Below are positions 1 through 9,613 of a stretch of 64,000 nt of DNA, piece after piece; the first letter of the stretch is position 1; each line of letters opens with the position of its first letter. The translations under genes were made by a program, and so were the position numbers. Origin of the DNA: Pseudoselenomonas ruminantium (lineage in GTDB: Bacteria; Bacillota; Negativicutes; Selenomonadales; Selenomonadaceae); assembly GCA_015058655.1 (NCBI GenBank), contig SVBX01000003.1:62001-126000 (forward strand), given 5' to 3'. A model generated the notes under the pieces. The model was not told where the DNA came from. It did no database searches and saw only the letters and a list, made by a program, of their open reading frames with translations.

Positions 1-447
1 GTTTACTCCGATGCGGGGCTTGACATAGGACAGCCGTCTGCCGGACGGAAGGTCGATGAACAGCATCCCGCTCTGGTAATAAAACCGGAAGCCGCGGGCT
101 TCGACCGAGGTCTTGTCTTTGACCGCCTTCTTCACAGCGGCGTCCACATCCCACCAGAAGCGGGTAATACGAGGGTTTGCCTGCCGCCAGGATGCGACCA
201 GCGGCTCAAGCTCATCCTCCGTCAGTCCCATCTCCAGAGCGCCCATCGCCCGGAGAGCGCCGGCGGAGCCGCCGTAGCCGAGGGCGAGTTCAGCAATCTT
301 GCCCTTCTGCCGGAGATGGCTGTTCACGCCGTGCTTCTCGACCGGGACCCCAAACATCTGTGATGCCGACGCACAATAGATGTCCTTTCCCTCTCTGAAA
401 GTATCGATCCGCCACTGCTCCCCGGCAAGGAAACTCAACACCCTCAT
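1..447 (-). pseudogene. Phage-type family A DNA polymerase, internal fragment
   Basis: Read on the minus strand, this stretch is open and gives a product typical of the DNA polymerase A proteins in Firmicutes prophages. Visible pieces are an LAGEQWRIDTFREGKDIY segment, then KGKIAELALGYGGSAGALRAMGA, which contains the conserved helix of the fingers domain, then MLFIDLPSGRRLSYVKPRIG. The remainder of the gene would lie to the left of the window. On its 5' side the similarity stops at about position 447, exactly where a serine-recombinase tail begins on the other strand, so the N-terminal half has been lost by a deletion or recombination. It is a remnant and cannot make a working polymerase from this side. 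Frame and family are seen in the translation; the junction is placed by eye to within about 10 bases. Confidence -1.
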
Positions 448-742
448 CGCCACGAACGCCAGGGTCGCTCAGAACCAGGATGACTACAATGCGCGGTACG
501 ACGCCTTGGTTTCCAGCTATGAGGCGGTCAAGAAGCGCCGCGACGAGGTGGCGGCTGAGATTCGGCAAAAGGGCATCCGCCGACGCGAGTTCGCAAGGTT
601 CATCGCCGCGGTGGAGAAGCTGCCGGATGGGGTGACGGAATTTGAGGAATCCATGTGGAGCGACTTGGTCGAGAGCGTGACGGTTTACGCCAAGGATGAC
701 CTTCGGTTCATCCTGCCTTGCGAAACGGAAATCAAGGTATAA
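441..742 (+). pseudogene. Large serine recombinase, C-terminal fragment
   Basis: About 100 residues match the coiled-coil and C-terminal tail of large serine recombinases of phages and conjugative elements. There is a run of the NARVAQNQDDYNARYDALVSS type, then a basic and acidic helix, then VEKLPDGVTEFEESMWSDLVESVTVY and a short beta-rich end. The resolvase catalytic domain, the recombinase domain and the zinc ribbon are all missing. No start codon suits this frame except within unrelated sequence. A hairpin terminator follows the stop. The fragment faces the polymerase remnant tail to tail, so two modules of an integrated element are fused here by deletion. Confidence -1.
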
Positions 743-755
743 ACATAGGACTCAC

Positions 756-790
756 GGTGCCCTGCTTCTTTGGAGGCGGGGCACTTTTTT
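756..790 (+). terminator. Rho-independent terminator after the recombinase remnant
   Basis: A GC-rich stem (GGTGCCC pairing with GGGGCAC, with a loop between) is followed by a run of six T. It sits directly downstream of the recombinase stop. Confidence -1.
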
Positions 791-801
791 GCTTGAGGGG
801 C

Positions 802-830
802 TGGAAAAGCGCTTCAAGCTATGATACAAT
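802..830 (+). promoter_or_regulatory. Sigma-70-type promoter for the HTH/DUF262 pair
   Basis: TGGAAA at 802-807 and TACAAT at 825-830 are separated by 17 bases, about 45 bases ahead of the HTH start codon. The match is moderate. Confidence -1.
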
Positions 831-874
831 AAGTTAAGCTATTCCTTAATCTGTTGCTATTGGGGGGTGAAGCC

Positions 875-1093
875 ATGCTGAAGAATAACATTGAGCTGGA
901 CGTAAAGACAAAGTGCATAGAAGAAAGCAAGACGCAGGCGTGGATTGCCGAGGAGGTCGGTACATCCCCCGCTTATGTCAGCAGGATAGTCAATGGGAAG
1001 GAAAATATCGTCAACAAGACATTCCTTTCCATGATGGAGACTCTGGGATATGATGTTCGCCTTGTGTATGAGAAAAGGGACTCTGCCATTTGA
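875..1093 (+). CDS. Small XRE-like helix-turn-helix protein
   Basis: A 72-residue DNA-binding protein. Residues about 15-50 fit a helix-turn-helix of the Cro/C1 (XRE) type: SKTQAWIAEEVGTSPAYVSRIVNGKEN. The C-terminus is short and has no second domain. The ATG at 875 is chosen because a strong Shine-Dalgarno run (GGGGGGTGA, 862-870) precedes it; an upstream TTG at 854 has none. The DUF262 gene follows on the same strand about 30 bases later, so the two are probably co-transcribed and this protein is likely the local regulator. A role as antitoxin or as control protein for the neighbouring nuclease-like gene is inference. Confidence -1.
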   Translation: MLKNNIELDVKTKCIEESKTQAWIAEEVGTSPAYVSRIVNGKENIVNKTFLSMMETLGYDVRLVYEKRDSAI

Positions 1094-1122
1094 TTTATCC
1101 AGTCAAAGAAAGGATGCTGAGG

Positions 1123-2817
1123 ATGAGTACACTGAAAGACGATAGCATCACCATCTACGAGGCGATGATGCATATAAAAGACGGAAAGTATGTAATGCCA
1201 GCTTTCCAGCGCCAGTTCGTGTGGAGCATGGAGCAGATCGAGAAGCTCTGGGACTCCATCCTTCTGGATTACCCGATTGCCACATTTCTGTTCTGGCACG
1301 TCGATGATAATAACGTTACCTGGGATACTTATTTCTGCAACTTCCTCACTGCGGTCACGTTCGATAACCGCAAACAGGCGGACAGCGTCAATTATGAACT
1401 GACCGACATCAATGTGGCTGTCACGGACACAGCCATATTGGACGGCCAGCAGCGCCTGACGTCCCTTTACCTCTCCCTGTTTGGGGATTCCTTCATCCGT
1501 CAGAAATACGCGCGGAGAGGCAATGTCGGCGACACCGTCACGAAGCTGCTTATCGAGTTGAACAAAAACAAGCTGGATGTCGATGAAGAAGAATACAACA
1601 GCAAGAAATACGACATCAAGTTCAGTGATAAGGTCGGGAGGCTCAGCCCGACTCAGTTTGAGCTGCGGACCATCCTGCAGGACAAGTTCCGGGACGACTC
1701 CACAAGGGATAAGGCCATCGAGGACGCCATAGCAAACGTCCCTGCGGACAGCAAGGAGTATGCGAGGAAAATTCTGAACAAACTGTATCAGAAGATATTC
1801 GTGGAGAAGTTGATCCGGTATACCGAGATTCATGATATGAACCAGGACGATGCCCTTGAGATGTTCGTCCGGTTCAACAGCGGTGGCAAAGCTCTCAAAA
1901 AATCCGAGATCACCATGTCCATCCTTGAGGCTTACTGGCCAAGCGCCAAGACGGAATTCGGCAAAATACTGGTTGACTCCTATGCCGGGTTCGGTTCAGA
2001 CTTTATCATCCGCTCCGCGCTGATGCTCTACGGCGATGTTGTGAAGTCCACTATCAGCCGAAAGATCGCAGAGGAATTGAAGAACAACTGGACAACGTTT
2101 AAGAAGGCACTCAAAAACCTGGAATCCGTGCTGAAGGGAATGAAAATCGAGGTCAGCCAGTTTTCGAGCAGCTGGAACGTACTGCTCCCGGTTTTGTACT
2201 ACATCTATTACAATCCGGAGAGTTACGCGGATAATACGGAAGCCATCAGAGCCTACCTGATGAGGGCGATCCTCTTCACATACTTCCAGTCGGGCACGAC
2301 CGGCAAGCTGCAGCAGATGAAGAGCAACATCAACAGCTACGACTATGAAATCACGGTGGAAATGCTCGACCAAATCACAGACCTCCGCGTGACCGACGGT
2401 AAAATCGAGGATATCCTGAATGCCGAAAAGGGCAGCCGCGTGGCCGGGGACGCTCTGTACTATCTTTGCCTGGACTGGACGAATAAGAACTTCAAGTATG
2501 AGCAGGATCATCTCCATCCATATGACAGGTTCGACGGCAATAAGCCTGTTTCCGTTTCTATGGAGGATTGGCGGAGATGGCGCGGCAACCGCAACAGGCT
2601 CCCGAACCTCCAGCTCCTGGAAGGCCGGAGCAACGGCAGTAAAAGTGCCATGCCGCTGATTGATTACTACAATGACATGAACGCCGAGCAACAAGAGGAA
2701 TTTCGCAGGCAAGCGATGATTCCGGAAGGAGTGCCGCTTGGTATCGAGCATTTTGAGGAGTTCTATAGTAAGCGGAAAGATATCCTGGCAAAGAGAATAA
2801 AGGTTTTGCTGGGATAA
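1123..2817 (+). CDS. DUF262 protein with C-terminal HNH-like (DUF1524-type) region, GmrSD-like
   Basis: A 564-residue protein. The N-terminal ~200 residues are DUF262, the ParB/Srx-fold NTPase-like domain of the GmrSD type IV restriction family: the signature MPAFQRQFVWSMEQIEKLWDSI is followed by ILDGQQRLTSLYLSL. The middle contains MFVRFNSGGKALKKSEI, also typical of the family. Near the C-terminus, DHLHPYDRF and then NRNRLPNLQLLEGRSN resemble the His-Pro and Asn-Leu signature of the HNH-like DUF1524 nuclease. Members of this family restrict modified phage DNA or act as nickases in other defence systems. The ATG at 1123 has AAGAAAGG 9 bases upstream; an earlier TTG (1090) would overlap the HTH gene. 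It looks intact, unlike its neighbours. Its actual target is unknown. Confidence -1.
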   Translation: MSTLKDDSITIYEAMMHIKDGKYVMPAFQRQFVWSMEQIEKLWDSILLDYPIATFLFWHVDDNNVTWDTYFCNFLTAVTFDNRKQADSVNYELTDINVAVTDTAILDGQQRLTSLYLSLFGDSFIRQKYARRGNVGDTVTKLLIELNKNKLDVDEEEYNSKKYDIKFSDKVGRLSPTQFELRTILQDKFRDDSTRDKAIEDAIANVPADSKEYARKILNKLYQKIFVEKLIRYTEIHDMNQDDALEMFVRFNSGGKALKKSEITMSILEAYWPSAKTEFGKILVDSYAGFGSDFIIRSALMLYGDVVKSTISRKIAEELKNNWTTFKKALKNLESVLKGMKIEVSQFSSSWNVLLPVLYYIYYNPESYADNTEAIRAYLMRAILFTYFQSGTTGKLQQMKSNINSYDYEITVEMLDQITDLRVTDGKIEDILNAEKGSRVAGDALYYLCLDWTNKNFKYEQDHLHPYDRFDGNKPVSVSMEDWRRWRGNRNRLPNLQLLEGRSNGSKSAMPLIDYYNDMNAEQQEEFRRQAMIPEGVPLGIEHFEEFYSKRKDILAKRIKVLLG

Positions 2818-2898
2818 AGGCAACTTGAAAAATGGAAAGTATTTCTGTAGAGATAATCGGTATGAAACAAAGCTTGTCGATGATAGAGGGCATCTGAT

Positions 2899-3408
2899 AT
2901 GAGTTTAAATAATAGAGTTTGGCTTGATCAATTAGACGATTACCCAGAAGTCGCTGATTGTATAAGGCAGTCCGGCAACCCACATGATGCGTTACCATCA
3001 TACGAGTACTTGTATAAATTCAAAGGGAAGATTCCAAAAGAGTTATATGCTTATTATTTGAGGAGACTTCTCCAATTCAATACTGCAAATGTATCTGTAG
3101 AAATGCGCTTAAAGATGCTTGAGGATGTGGATCGTAATGATATCATGTTTCAGGAAGAACTTGAAGCGGTTCAAGGCTTCGGAGAAAGTATTACTGTTTT
3201 TCGTGGGACGTCGAAAGATGAAGAATTGCCGGGCCTTTCCTGGTCGTTAAAACGGCATATCGCTGAAAGTAGCGACTTTTACCGGGGTCGATTATTTAAG
3301 GCAACAATACCCACCTCGAAGATTTTGCTCTATCTGTAACAAGAGGAAGATGAAGAAGAAATTATCGCACATATCACATCAAACTATGAAATAGAAGATG
3401 ATTTATAA
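2899..3408 (+). pseudogene. ADP-ribosyltransferase-like protein, interrupted by an in-frame TAA
   Basis: The frame opens at ATG 2899 and stops at TAA 3337-3339 after 146 residues, but the same frame continues for another 23 codons with sensible sequence (QEEDEEEIIAHITSNYEIEDDL) to a second TAA. Read through, the protein has the order of an R-S-E class ADP-ribosyltransferase fold: an Arg in ITVFRGTS, a Ser-x-Ser in GLSWSLKRHIA, and an acidic ExE-like patch in EEDEEEIIAH right after the stop. The nonsense codon therefore removes exactly the putative catalytic glutamate. The fold assignment is by pattern only and moderately weak. It lies 80 bases after the DUF262 gene on the same strand. It could be a decayed toxin or defence effector. 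Confidence -1.
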
Positions 3409-3431
3409 TTTGAAAATGAACTGAAAAGATA

Positions 3432-3460
3432 TGAGCGCCTCCAGCATTGGGGGCGCTCAC
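3432..3460. terminator. Hairpin between convergent genes
   Basis: GAGCGCCTCC and GGGGGCGCTC form a stem between the ADP-ribosyltransferase-like gene and the convergent methylase. There is no strong T run on either side, so termination efficiency is uncertain. Confidence -1.
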
Positions 3461-6400
3461 GCTACTCTATCAAGGATTAGGGGGTTCAAGGGGTATTCAA
3501 AAGGGGGTTCATTTCCAAAGCTATCGTGTGATTGTATCCATACCGCCGATAAGATTTCAAAGCCGCCCCTGTCAGCAAAGATATCGGCAAATTCCAATTC
3601 CCAGTGCATGAAGTGATTCTTCTCGGCAATTGCCCTGGCCATGGCCAGAGTTTCATCCTTTTGGCATAAACCGGGAATATCTACCACCATAGCCCCGTAG
3701 CGGGCGGCGAACAAGTCCTGCTCCTCATAATCATCGACAAAGAGGCTCTGCTGCCCCATCTTTACCTCGACACCTGCGGCAGCATCCAGGGTTCCCACGA
3801 GAATCAAGGACATCTGCAGAAGGAACTCTGCCCTGGTAGGAAGTAAATCTGCCTTCTCAATAGGCCAAAACCACAGGGCGCACCAGTAATCCAGCGCAAA
3901 TTTCAGCCGTGCATAAGACCCGGCGTTTTGCATTTCCTTGGAGCGGAAGTCATGATTCAGGATATCGTCCTTTTGCCTGATACTGGTGTGTGAGGCTTTC
4001 TCTGTATCCTCGTGCCCATAGATTGACAGCTCATCGCGGGTCTGCTGCTCCAGCTCGTGGCGCATGGTGATGACTTCCTGCCACAGGCTGTCCACAGCTT
4101 TAGAGAGGCGAATGAGTGTTCCCAATTCGTCATCGGTATAGGGAGCGGTGAATTTCTTCTGCCACGCCTTGATGGTCTTCATTTTTTCCGGCTCCAGGCT
4201 CTTGATGACCTTATCCGTGTAGCTTGCCATGCCGGGGTCTCCCAGCAGGAAATGCCAGATTTCACTACGAGGAGCGCGTGCCATCCCCCCACCACCGCCT
4301 GCGGCGGTTCCCCGCCCCCCAGGGGGCGGACAGAGAGGACGCCGCTCGGGAGCCAGTTCATACCAGCGTGCACCCTTGACCTTGGTCTGCAAATGCTTTT
4401 TGTGATATACCTGCCTGCGGGCACCCACCAGGGAGTTGCCGTTAATAAGCTGTGTACCGAACCAAGGCACGAAACCGCCTTTGTAGATTGTATTCAGCCA
4501 GAGGGAAACTTCTGCCAGCTCTACCGCCACCGGATTCAGGTCGATACCGTAGATATTCCTGTCGGCGATGAACATTTTCACCCTTTGCAGCTGGGCACTA
4601 CGCTCAGATGCCGGGATAGACTCCTTTAGCTCCTGCTGCTTCTTCTCCAGATACTTTTCTGCCAACTGGGACACGGTTTCATTCAGGAAGGCAGCAGAAC
4701 CCATGGCCGGCTCGCAGACTTTCAGCTCCAGGATTTCATCTGCTTTTTTTTCCTGCAGCAGTTCTTCCAGCGCATAATGCACCAGGCAGCGGGTCAGGCT
4801 CTCCGGCGTGTAGTAGGAGGCAGATTTCGTGCGTTCGCGTCCTGCCAGACGGTAGATGAAGCTGCCCTCCGGGTACTTGCGCAGCTTGCCTTTTTCCTCG
4901 CCAATCTCGTAGTGGACATGCTCTTCCTCATCGTAGTTATCCAGTTCCTGCAAAGGCACGAAGTAGCCCACATCCAGCTCGTTAAAGTCCGCATTCTTCG
5001 GCTTGACCTCATAGAGGTCAGTTTCAGCGATAAAGCCACGATAGGAGAGCAGAGCTTCATAGACGGCTCCCATCTGATTGATGCCAAGATTAGCATAGGA
5101 GATACGGGCAGGACGCTCCCGCCGTTTCTTGGGTCTGGTGAAGCTCATGAGAGTGAGGATGCGCTGCATGACATGATTGCGGATTTTCACCTGTGAGAAG
5201 ACGTGAGTGCGCTCAGGATCGAAGATATGGGCTTTCAGCGGTGCTAAGACAAAGGCATCGTGCAGACTCTCTGCCTGACTGTACTTCATGAGGTCAGTAT
5301 CACTTTCGGGATAGCCATCGTAAATCTTCTTAAATAGCAGCTGCACGCTGTCAAAGAGATACGTGCCGGAGCCAATCTCTTCTACTTCGTCACGGGCAGC
5401 GGCGGCAATATCCGCCAGATGCTCCAGGGAATAGCCGGACTGGTACGCCTTTTCGTCAATGGGAGCATAGCCCAAGTCACGGCGGGACTCGATGAAAAAG
5501 ACAAACAGCATACGATACATATAACGCAGGCACTCCAGGGTGAGTGTCTCTGCCGTCAGCTCCTCTGTGACCGTCTCCGGGTGCTGACGGCGGTAATGCA
5601 GCACTTCGTTTCCCAGCAACTCTATACTCTCCCTGAGAGCATATTTCAAATCCTGAGAGACTCCTGCGCCGCTGCGCTGGGATTTTTCCTCCAGCTCATC
5701 TAAAAGCACCTGACCGCCCTGGGGACAGAGACTTTCCCTATGCAGGAAGACAGCCATGGCCTGCAGAGTGCTCTCTATACGGCGGCCAAAGATGTCCGGC
5801 ACCTCAAACTGCAAATAGCGTTTTTCATTCCACTTGCGCCGGTCTAAAAGGGCGAGCTGATTCATGCCTATAACAAGGATGAACCGTGGCGGCTCCGGCA
5901 TGGCAAAGAATATGAGCCTCGCCAGTTCCTCCACTGGTTCCGTCATGAGCTGACCATCGAAGATAACGCCATCATCACGGATGTCACTGCCGTCAAAGGC
6001 ATGATTTTCTAAGAGGGGCTTGTCCTTTTCATCTGAGGCTGCCAAAAGAACCCATAACGCCGGGGCGCCGCCCTCCTGATACATCTCAAGATAGACAGGC
6101 ACCGTGATTTTTTCATCCACTGCCACCAACTGGGGCTTTGCCTCCGGGTATCCCAGGGCCCAAAGATAACGGTCTGCCAAATCACAGATGCTGCCAAGGG
6201 TCTGGCTGTCAAAACGAGAGCCAAGGAAACGCTCGTGCAGGGCATAATAGTCTCTGGCCATTGCCCTGAGCCTTGACCAGGGCGTGCGTTGCTCCCCGAC
6301 CTTTTCCCTGGGAGCCTTTTCCTATGCTTCTCTTGCCTGTCCGGCTCTTTCTGACCAGAGGGCGACAGTTTTGGACGCATCCTCCTGAAAGACATTGGCC

Positions 6401-6465
6401 AGATAGTTGCTCGTATAGTATTCATTGACATTCGTGATGCCCGTCAGGTCAAATGCCACGCTCAT
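3457..6465 (-). pseudogene. Adenine-specific DNA methyltransferase of the DISARM DrmMI / Eco57I type, interrupted by TAG
   Basis: Read in one frame from ATG 6465 this encodes about 1000 residues, with a single in-frame TAG at codon 48 (6324-6322). The ATG overlaps the helicase stop as ATGA, the normal arrangement for coupled translation, so the true start is 6465. A start at 6261 (MARDYYALHERF) would give a 934-residue truncated product. The methylase core has motif I KVCEPAMGSAAFLNE and the following YGIDLNPVAVELAEVSLWL and INGNSL. A canonical NPPY motif IV is not visible; HFLLGDPGMA may occupy that place. A GC-rich palindromic repeat is inserted in frame at about 4277-4350, adding a Pro/Gly/Arg-rich stretch. 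The pair with the helicase resembles drmD-drmMI of class 1 DISARM, but no drmA, drmB or drmC is present. Confidence -1.
4277..4350. repeat. GC-rich palindromic repeat (family A, copy 1) inside the methylase
   Basis: CCACCGCCTGCGGCGG followed by CCGCCCCCCAGGGGGCGG forms two adjacent hairpins. This matches the hairpin layout of four intergenic copies (30.8, 32.5, 37.05 and 42.2 kb). Here the element lies inside the methylase frame and is read as a Pro/Gly/Arg-rich segment without a stop. Confidence -1.
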
Positions 6466-9323
6466 GCTTCTGCCCCCGTTATTACTGCTAAGACCCTGAT
6501 GTAAGGATTATTTTCTATGGTCAAACTTTCCTGAAACCAGGTTCTAAATTCCTCAAACAGTTCATCCACTCTCCTGATGCCAGATTCACGCTGCCGCTGA
6601 TTGTTCTGGAATAGTTCCAGCTGATAATTTTTGTGTTTCTCGTGCAGCCCTTCAAGTTTATCTATTTCCTCGTCCAGAATCGTATCGAGCCTTTCCTTGT
6701 AGGTTTGATACTCCTTCGTAAGCTCCCGGCGGGCTTCCTCCACTGCCTCAGGCAGAAGCACCTCCGCCCTCTCTACCTGCGTATCTGTCAGGCAGTCACG
6801 GTTGGGAGTTTCCTCCCGCAGCCTGCACCCTTCCATGACCTCCTGCATGGTAAGGTAGTGGAAAACTCCAGCACGATACTTGAGGCCAAAGAAGCTATCC
6901 ACAAGGGGAGTCGATTTCTGATTTGGTATGCTGCCGGACATGAGATAGATATACTCATCCCCCGGCAAGCCGTCTACGCCGATGATGGGTGCTTCATTTC
7001 TGCGGAAGATAAGGCCGCACTTGTCATTGACCCAGCGGAAAAGAGGGTGCAAGGCCCATAGATACTGCACCTTCGGCCAAGCATTTTCCTCCAGATTATT
7101 CTGCATGCTGCTTTTCATCTGCTCCATGCAAAAGTCCGTGTCATCACTGAGACGCAAAAGTCCCTTTTGAGGCATGGCCTCCTCCGGCAAAAGTGCCTGC
7201 AAACGGCGCTCTATGGCCGGCGTGACCTGTATCTCTACGCCGCTAACCGAATCCATCCGGCGCACAGCAGCGGGACTGCTCTGGGTGATGCGCGGGATAG
7301 CTTTCAGAAGATAGTCCTTGTCCCTGTAGATGGTTTCCTCTCTGTCTGCGACGGCCTGTTCTTCCTGCTCTATGCCTGCCTCAGCTTCTTCATCTGCCAG
7401 CCCCATCAGGATGTCAAAAGCGGAGGCAGCGCCCGCCGTATCATCAAGAGAGGCTTCACAGCTCTCCGGATCTAAACCGGACTCCAGCCACTGGGCTACC
7501 TGCCGCTCCTCGTCCTCCTGATTGTATTTGCCCATCAAGCTGGCAGGATCGCCGATGTTCTCCCTGGCTGCTTCTTCCTTGGCCGCCAGGATTTCCAGGA
7601 TGCGCATATCACCATGGATGCGCTCATTTTTGCTCTCGATTTTCAGGCAACGAATATCCGGCTGCTGCTTTTGCCCATATCTGTCAATACGGCCATTGCG
7701 CTGCTGGAAGGCCATCAGGGACCAAGGCATATCGAAGTGAATCATACGATGGCTGAGGTAATGGAGATTCAGGCCTTCTGATGCTACATCGGATGCTACC
7801 AGCACACGCACAGGATGCTTTTCCCTGCCAAAATTTTCGACTATCTCCTGCTGTTCCTCGTCTGACAGTTCCCCTGATATTTCTAGGACGGCTTCTGGCT
7901 GCAGGTTATAGTTTTCCCTAAGATACTCACGCAAATGCTCCGCCAGCCACTTCATGGTCTCCACTCTTTCGGTGAAGATAACCAGACGGTCATCCTTCTG
8001 CTTGGGTTTCCAGGCATACTTGCGGCTTTGCAAAAGCTTCAGCAATTCCTGGTATCTGGAAAAGTCCCTCTCATCTAGGGACGCCAGCGTATCACGCAAA
8101 TGCTCCAGAGACGCAATATCCGGGAAATCCCCGGCAGGATATTTCCTACGAAGCTTCTTCAGTCTGTTCTCTATGCTCTTGATGCAGGCAGCAGGACTGG
8201 AAAAGATGGCCTTTTCCAGACTTGTCTTAAAGAGAAAACCATTTTTGCCCTGACTGAAACCACCATCCATCTCCAGATTCAGCGCCGTGAACTCGTCAAA
8301 AACAGTTTCCTCCTTCGGCGTAGCCTGACAGGACATGATTTCAAAGTAACGCTCGGGCACGCTGCTCCGCATCTCATCCTTGACATCTTTCTTGAAGCGG
8401 CGTATACAAAGCCCCCGTATATCCTCCTTCGTATAGTGCTCAGGGTCGGCTATGGCGGTGGGATCGAGCATATTCATCAAGGAGGCAAAACTTTTTGGAC
8501 GTCCATCATGGGGGGTGGCCGAGAGCATGATCAAGGCATCCGAGCGCCCGGCCAGGAGCTTTGCCAGACGTGCTCTTTGAGCCTGGTGCTGCCCACGGTC
8601 TGCCACGTTCTGAGCCTAATCTATGACGATAATATCCCAATAGGCATTTTCCAAATGGGTGCGGTACTCTATATCACGTTTCAGCGTATCAACGGAAACG
8701 ATAGCTTTGTCGAAGTAGTAGAAGGGATTATAGTTCACGGGAAGTTTTGCCCTTATCTTCTGGATGCGTGAGGAATCAAGGCGCACTAAAGGGATGGTAA
8801 AACGATTCCACATCTCTTTCTGGAACTGCAGCATCATGCTCTTGACGGTAACGACCAATATCCTGCGTCCCTTGCCCCGCAGGATAAGCTCACTCATGAG
8901 AATGCCAGCCTCCAAGGTCTTGCCAAGCCCCACTGTATCTGCTATCAAGATACGCTGACGAGGCTGCTTTAGGGCACGACTGGCCGGTTCCAACTGGTAG
9001 TTCATGGTGTCCATGACAGCCTTCTGACCGATGTGAATTTTGCTATCTGTGGGCTTCTGCTGGCGCCACTGGCTTTCCAGATAGAGCTTCGTGTCATGAA
9101 AACGAGCAGACTTATCCCGCACCAGCCTTACCTTTGCCGGATCAACGGGGATAATGGATTTTTCTATATCCGCCAGAAAGATAGATTCCCGGTCTTTGAC
9201 CAGCGGGGAAACACCCAGGCAATGCAAGGCCAGAACGCCCATTTCATTGGTGTCAACGCGCTCTACCATCCATTCTTCGTCTCGTATCATCACCCGCATC
9301 CCCGGCGCAAAATCTATAGCCAT
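6462..9323 (-). pseudogene. SNF2-type helicase resembling DISARM DrmD, interrupted by TAG in the Walker B motif
   Basis: One frame from ATG 9323 encodes about 953 residues of a HepA/SNF2-like superfamily 2 helicase. Motif I is ILIADTVGLGKTLEAGILMSELI, motif Ia-like VVTVKSM follows, then a Walker B reading IVID-stop-AQNVADRG, then motif III SATPHDG, and the C-terminal half has RVLVASDVASEGLNLHYLSHRMIHFD and QRNGRIDRYGQ (motifs V and VI). The TAG at 8618-8616 stands where the catalytic Glu of the DEAQ box should be; a single change from GAG would explain it. Downstream, a GTG at 8606 could restart a C-terminal fragment lacking the Walker A. The stop overlaps the methylase ATG by 4 bases. In DISARM class 1 this helicase is adjacent to the methylase in the same order; assignment to DrmD is by resemblance. 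Confidence -1.
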
Positions 9324-9613
9324 AACAAAATATCTCCCATCAGTACTTACTCCTTGAAAAAATATCTTCCTTAATATTCTGGCATTACTGTGCCTGTTTG
9401 TCCAGCACTATATCCATAACCGATGATTTTATTGTACCACACATGAATGCAGCCATCTGAAATTCAGATAAAAATGTCAACGAAAACTAAAAATTAATAC
9501 TCATCACCAAAATGCCTTTCGCTTTTTGCTACCTTTAGCTTGTGTAAAGGATCCAAACATAATTACCATTGCTAAGAAAGGATATAATATACCTAGGTAT
9601 TGTAAAGAAAATC
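9324..9613. other. Divergent intergenic region between helicase and integrase
   Basis: About 290 bases with no convincing gene. It is AT-rich, with a TATAAT at 9583-9588 in plus orientation just before the integrase and an ATTGTA (TACAAT on the minus strand) at 9431-9436 ahead of the helicase. The -35 elements are weak on both sides. Confidence -1.

Noticed and set aside
6322-8618. Reassignment of TAG to an amino acid in this genome
   Set aside because: The LysM-like gene at 49955-50236 ends with TAG at its natural C-terminus and the gene tail at 35975-36070 also ends with TAG, so TAG works as a stop here. Local suppression cannot be excluded but has no support.
3457-9323. A complete DISARM system
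   Set aside because: Only the helicase and methylase resemble DISARM parts; drmA, drmB and drmC are absent and both genes carry stops.
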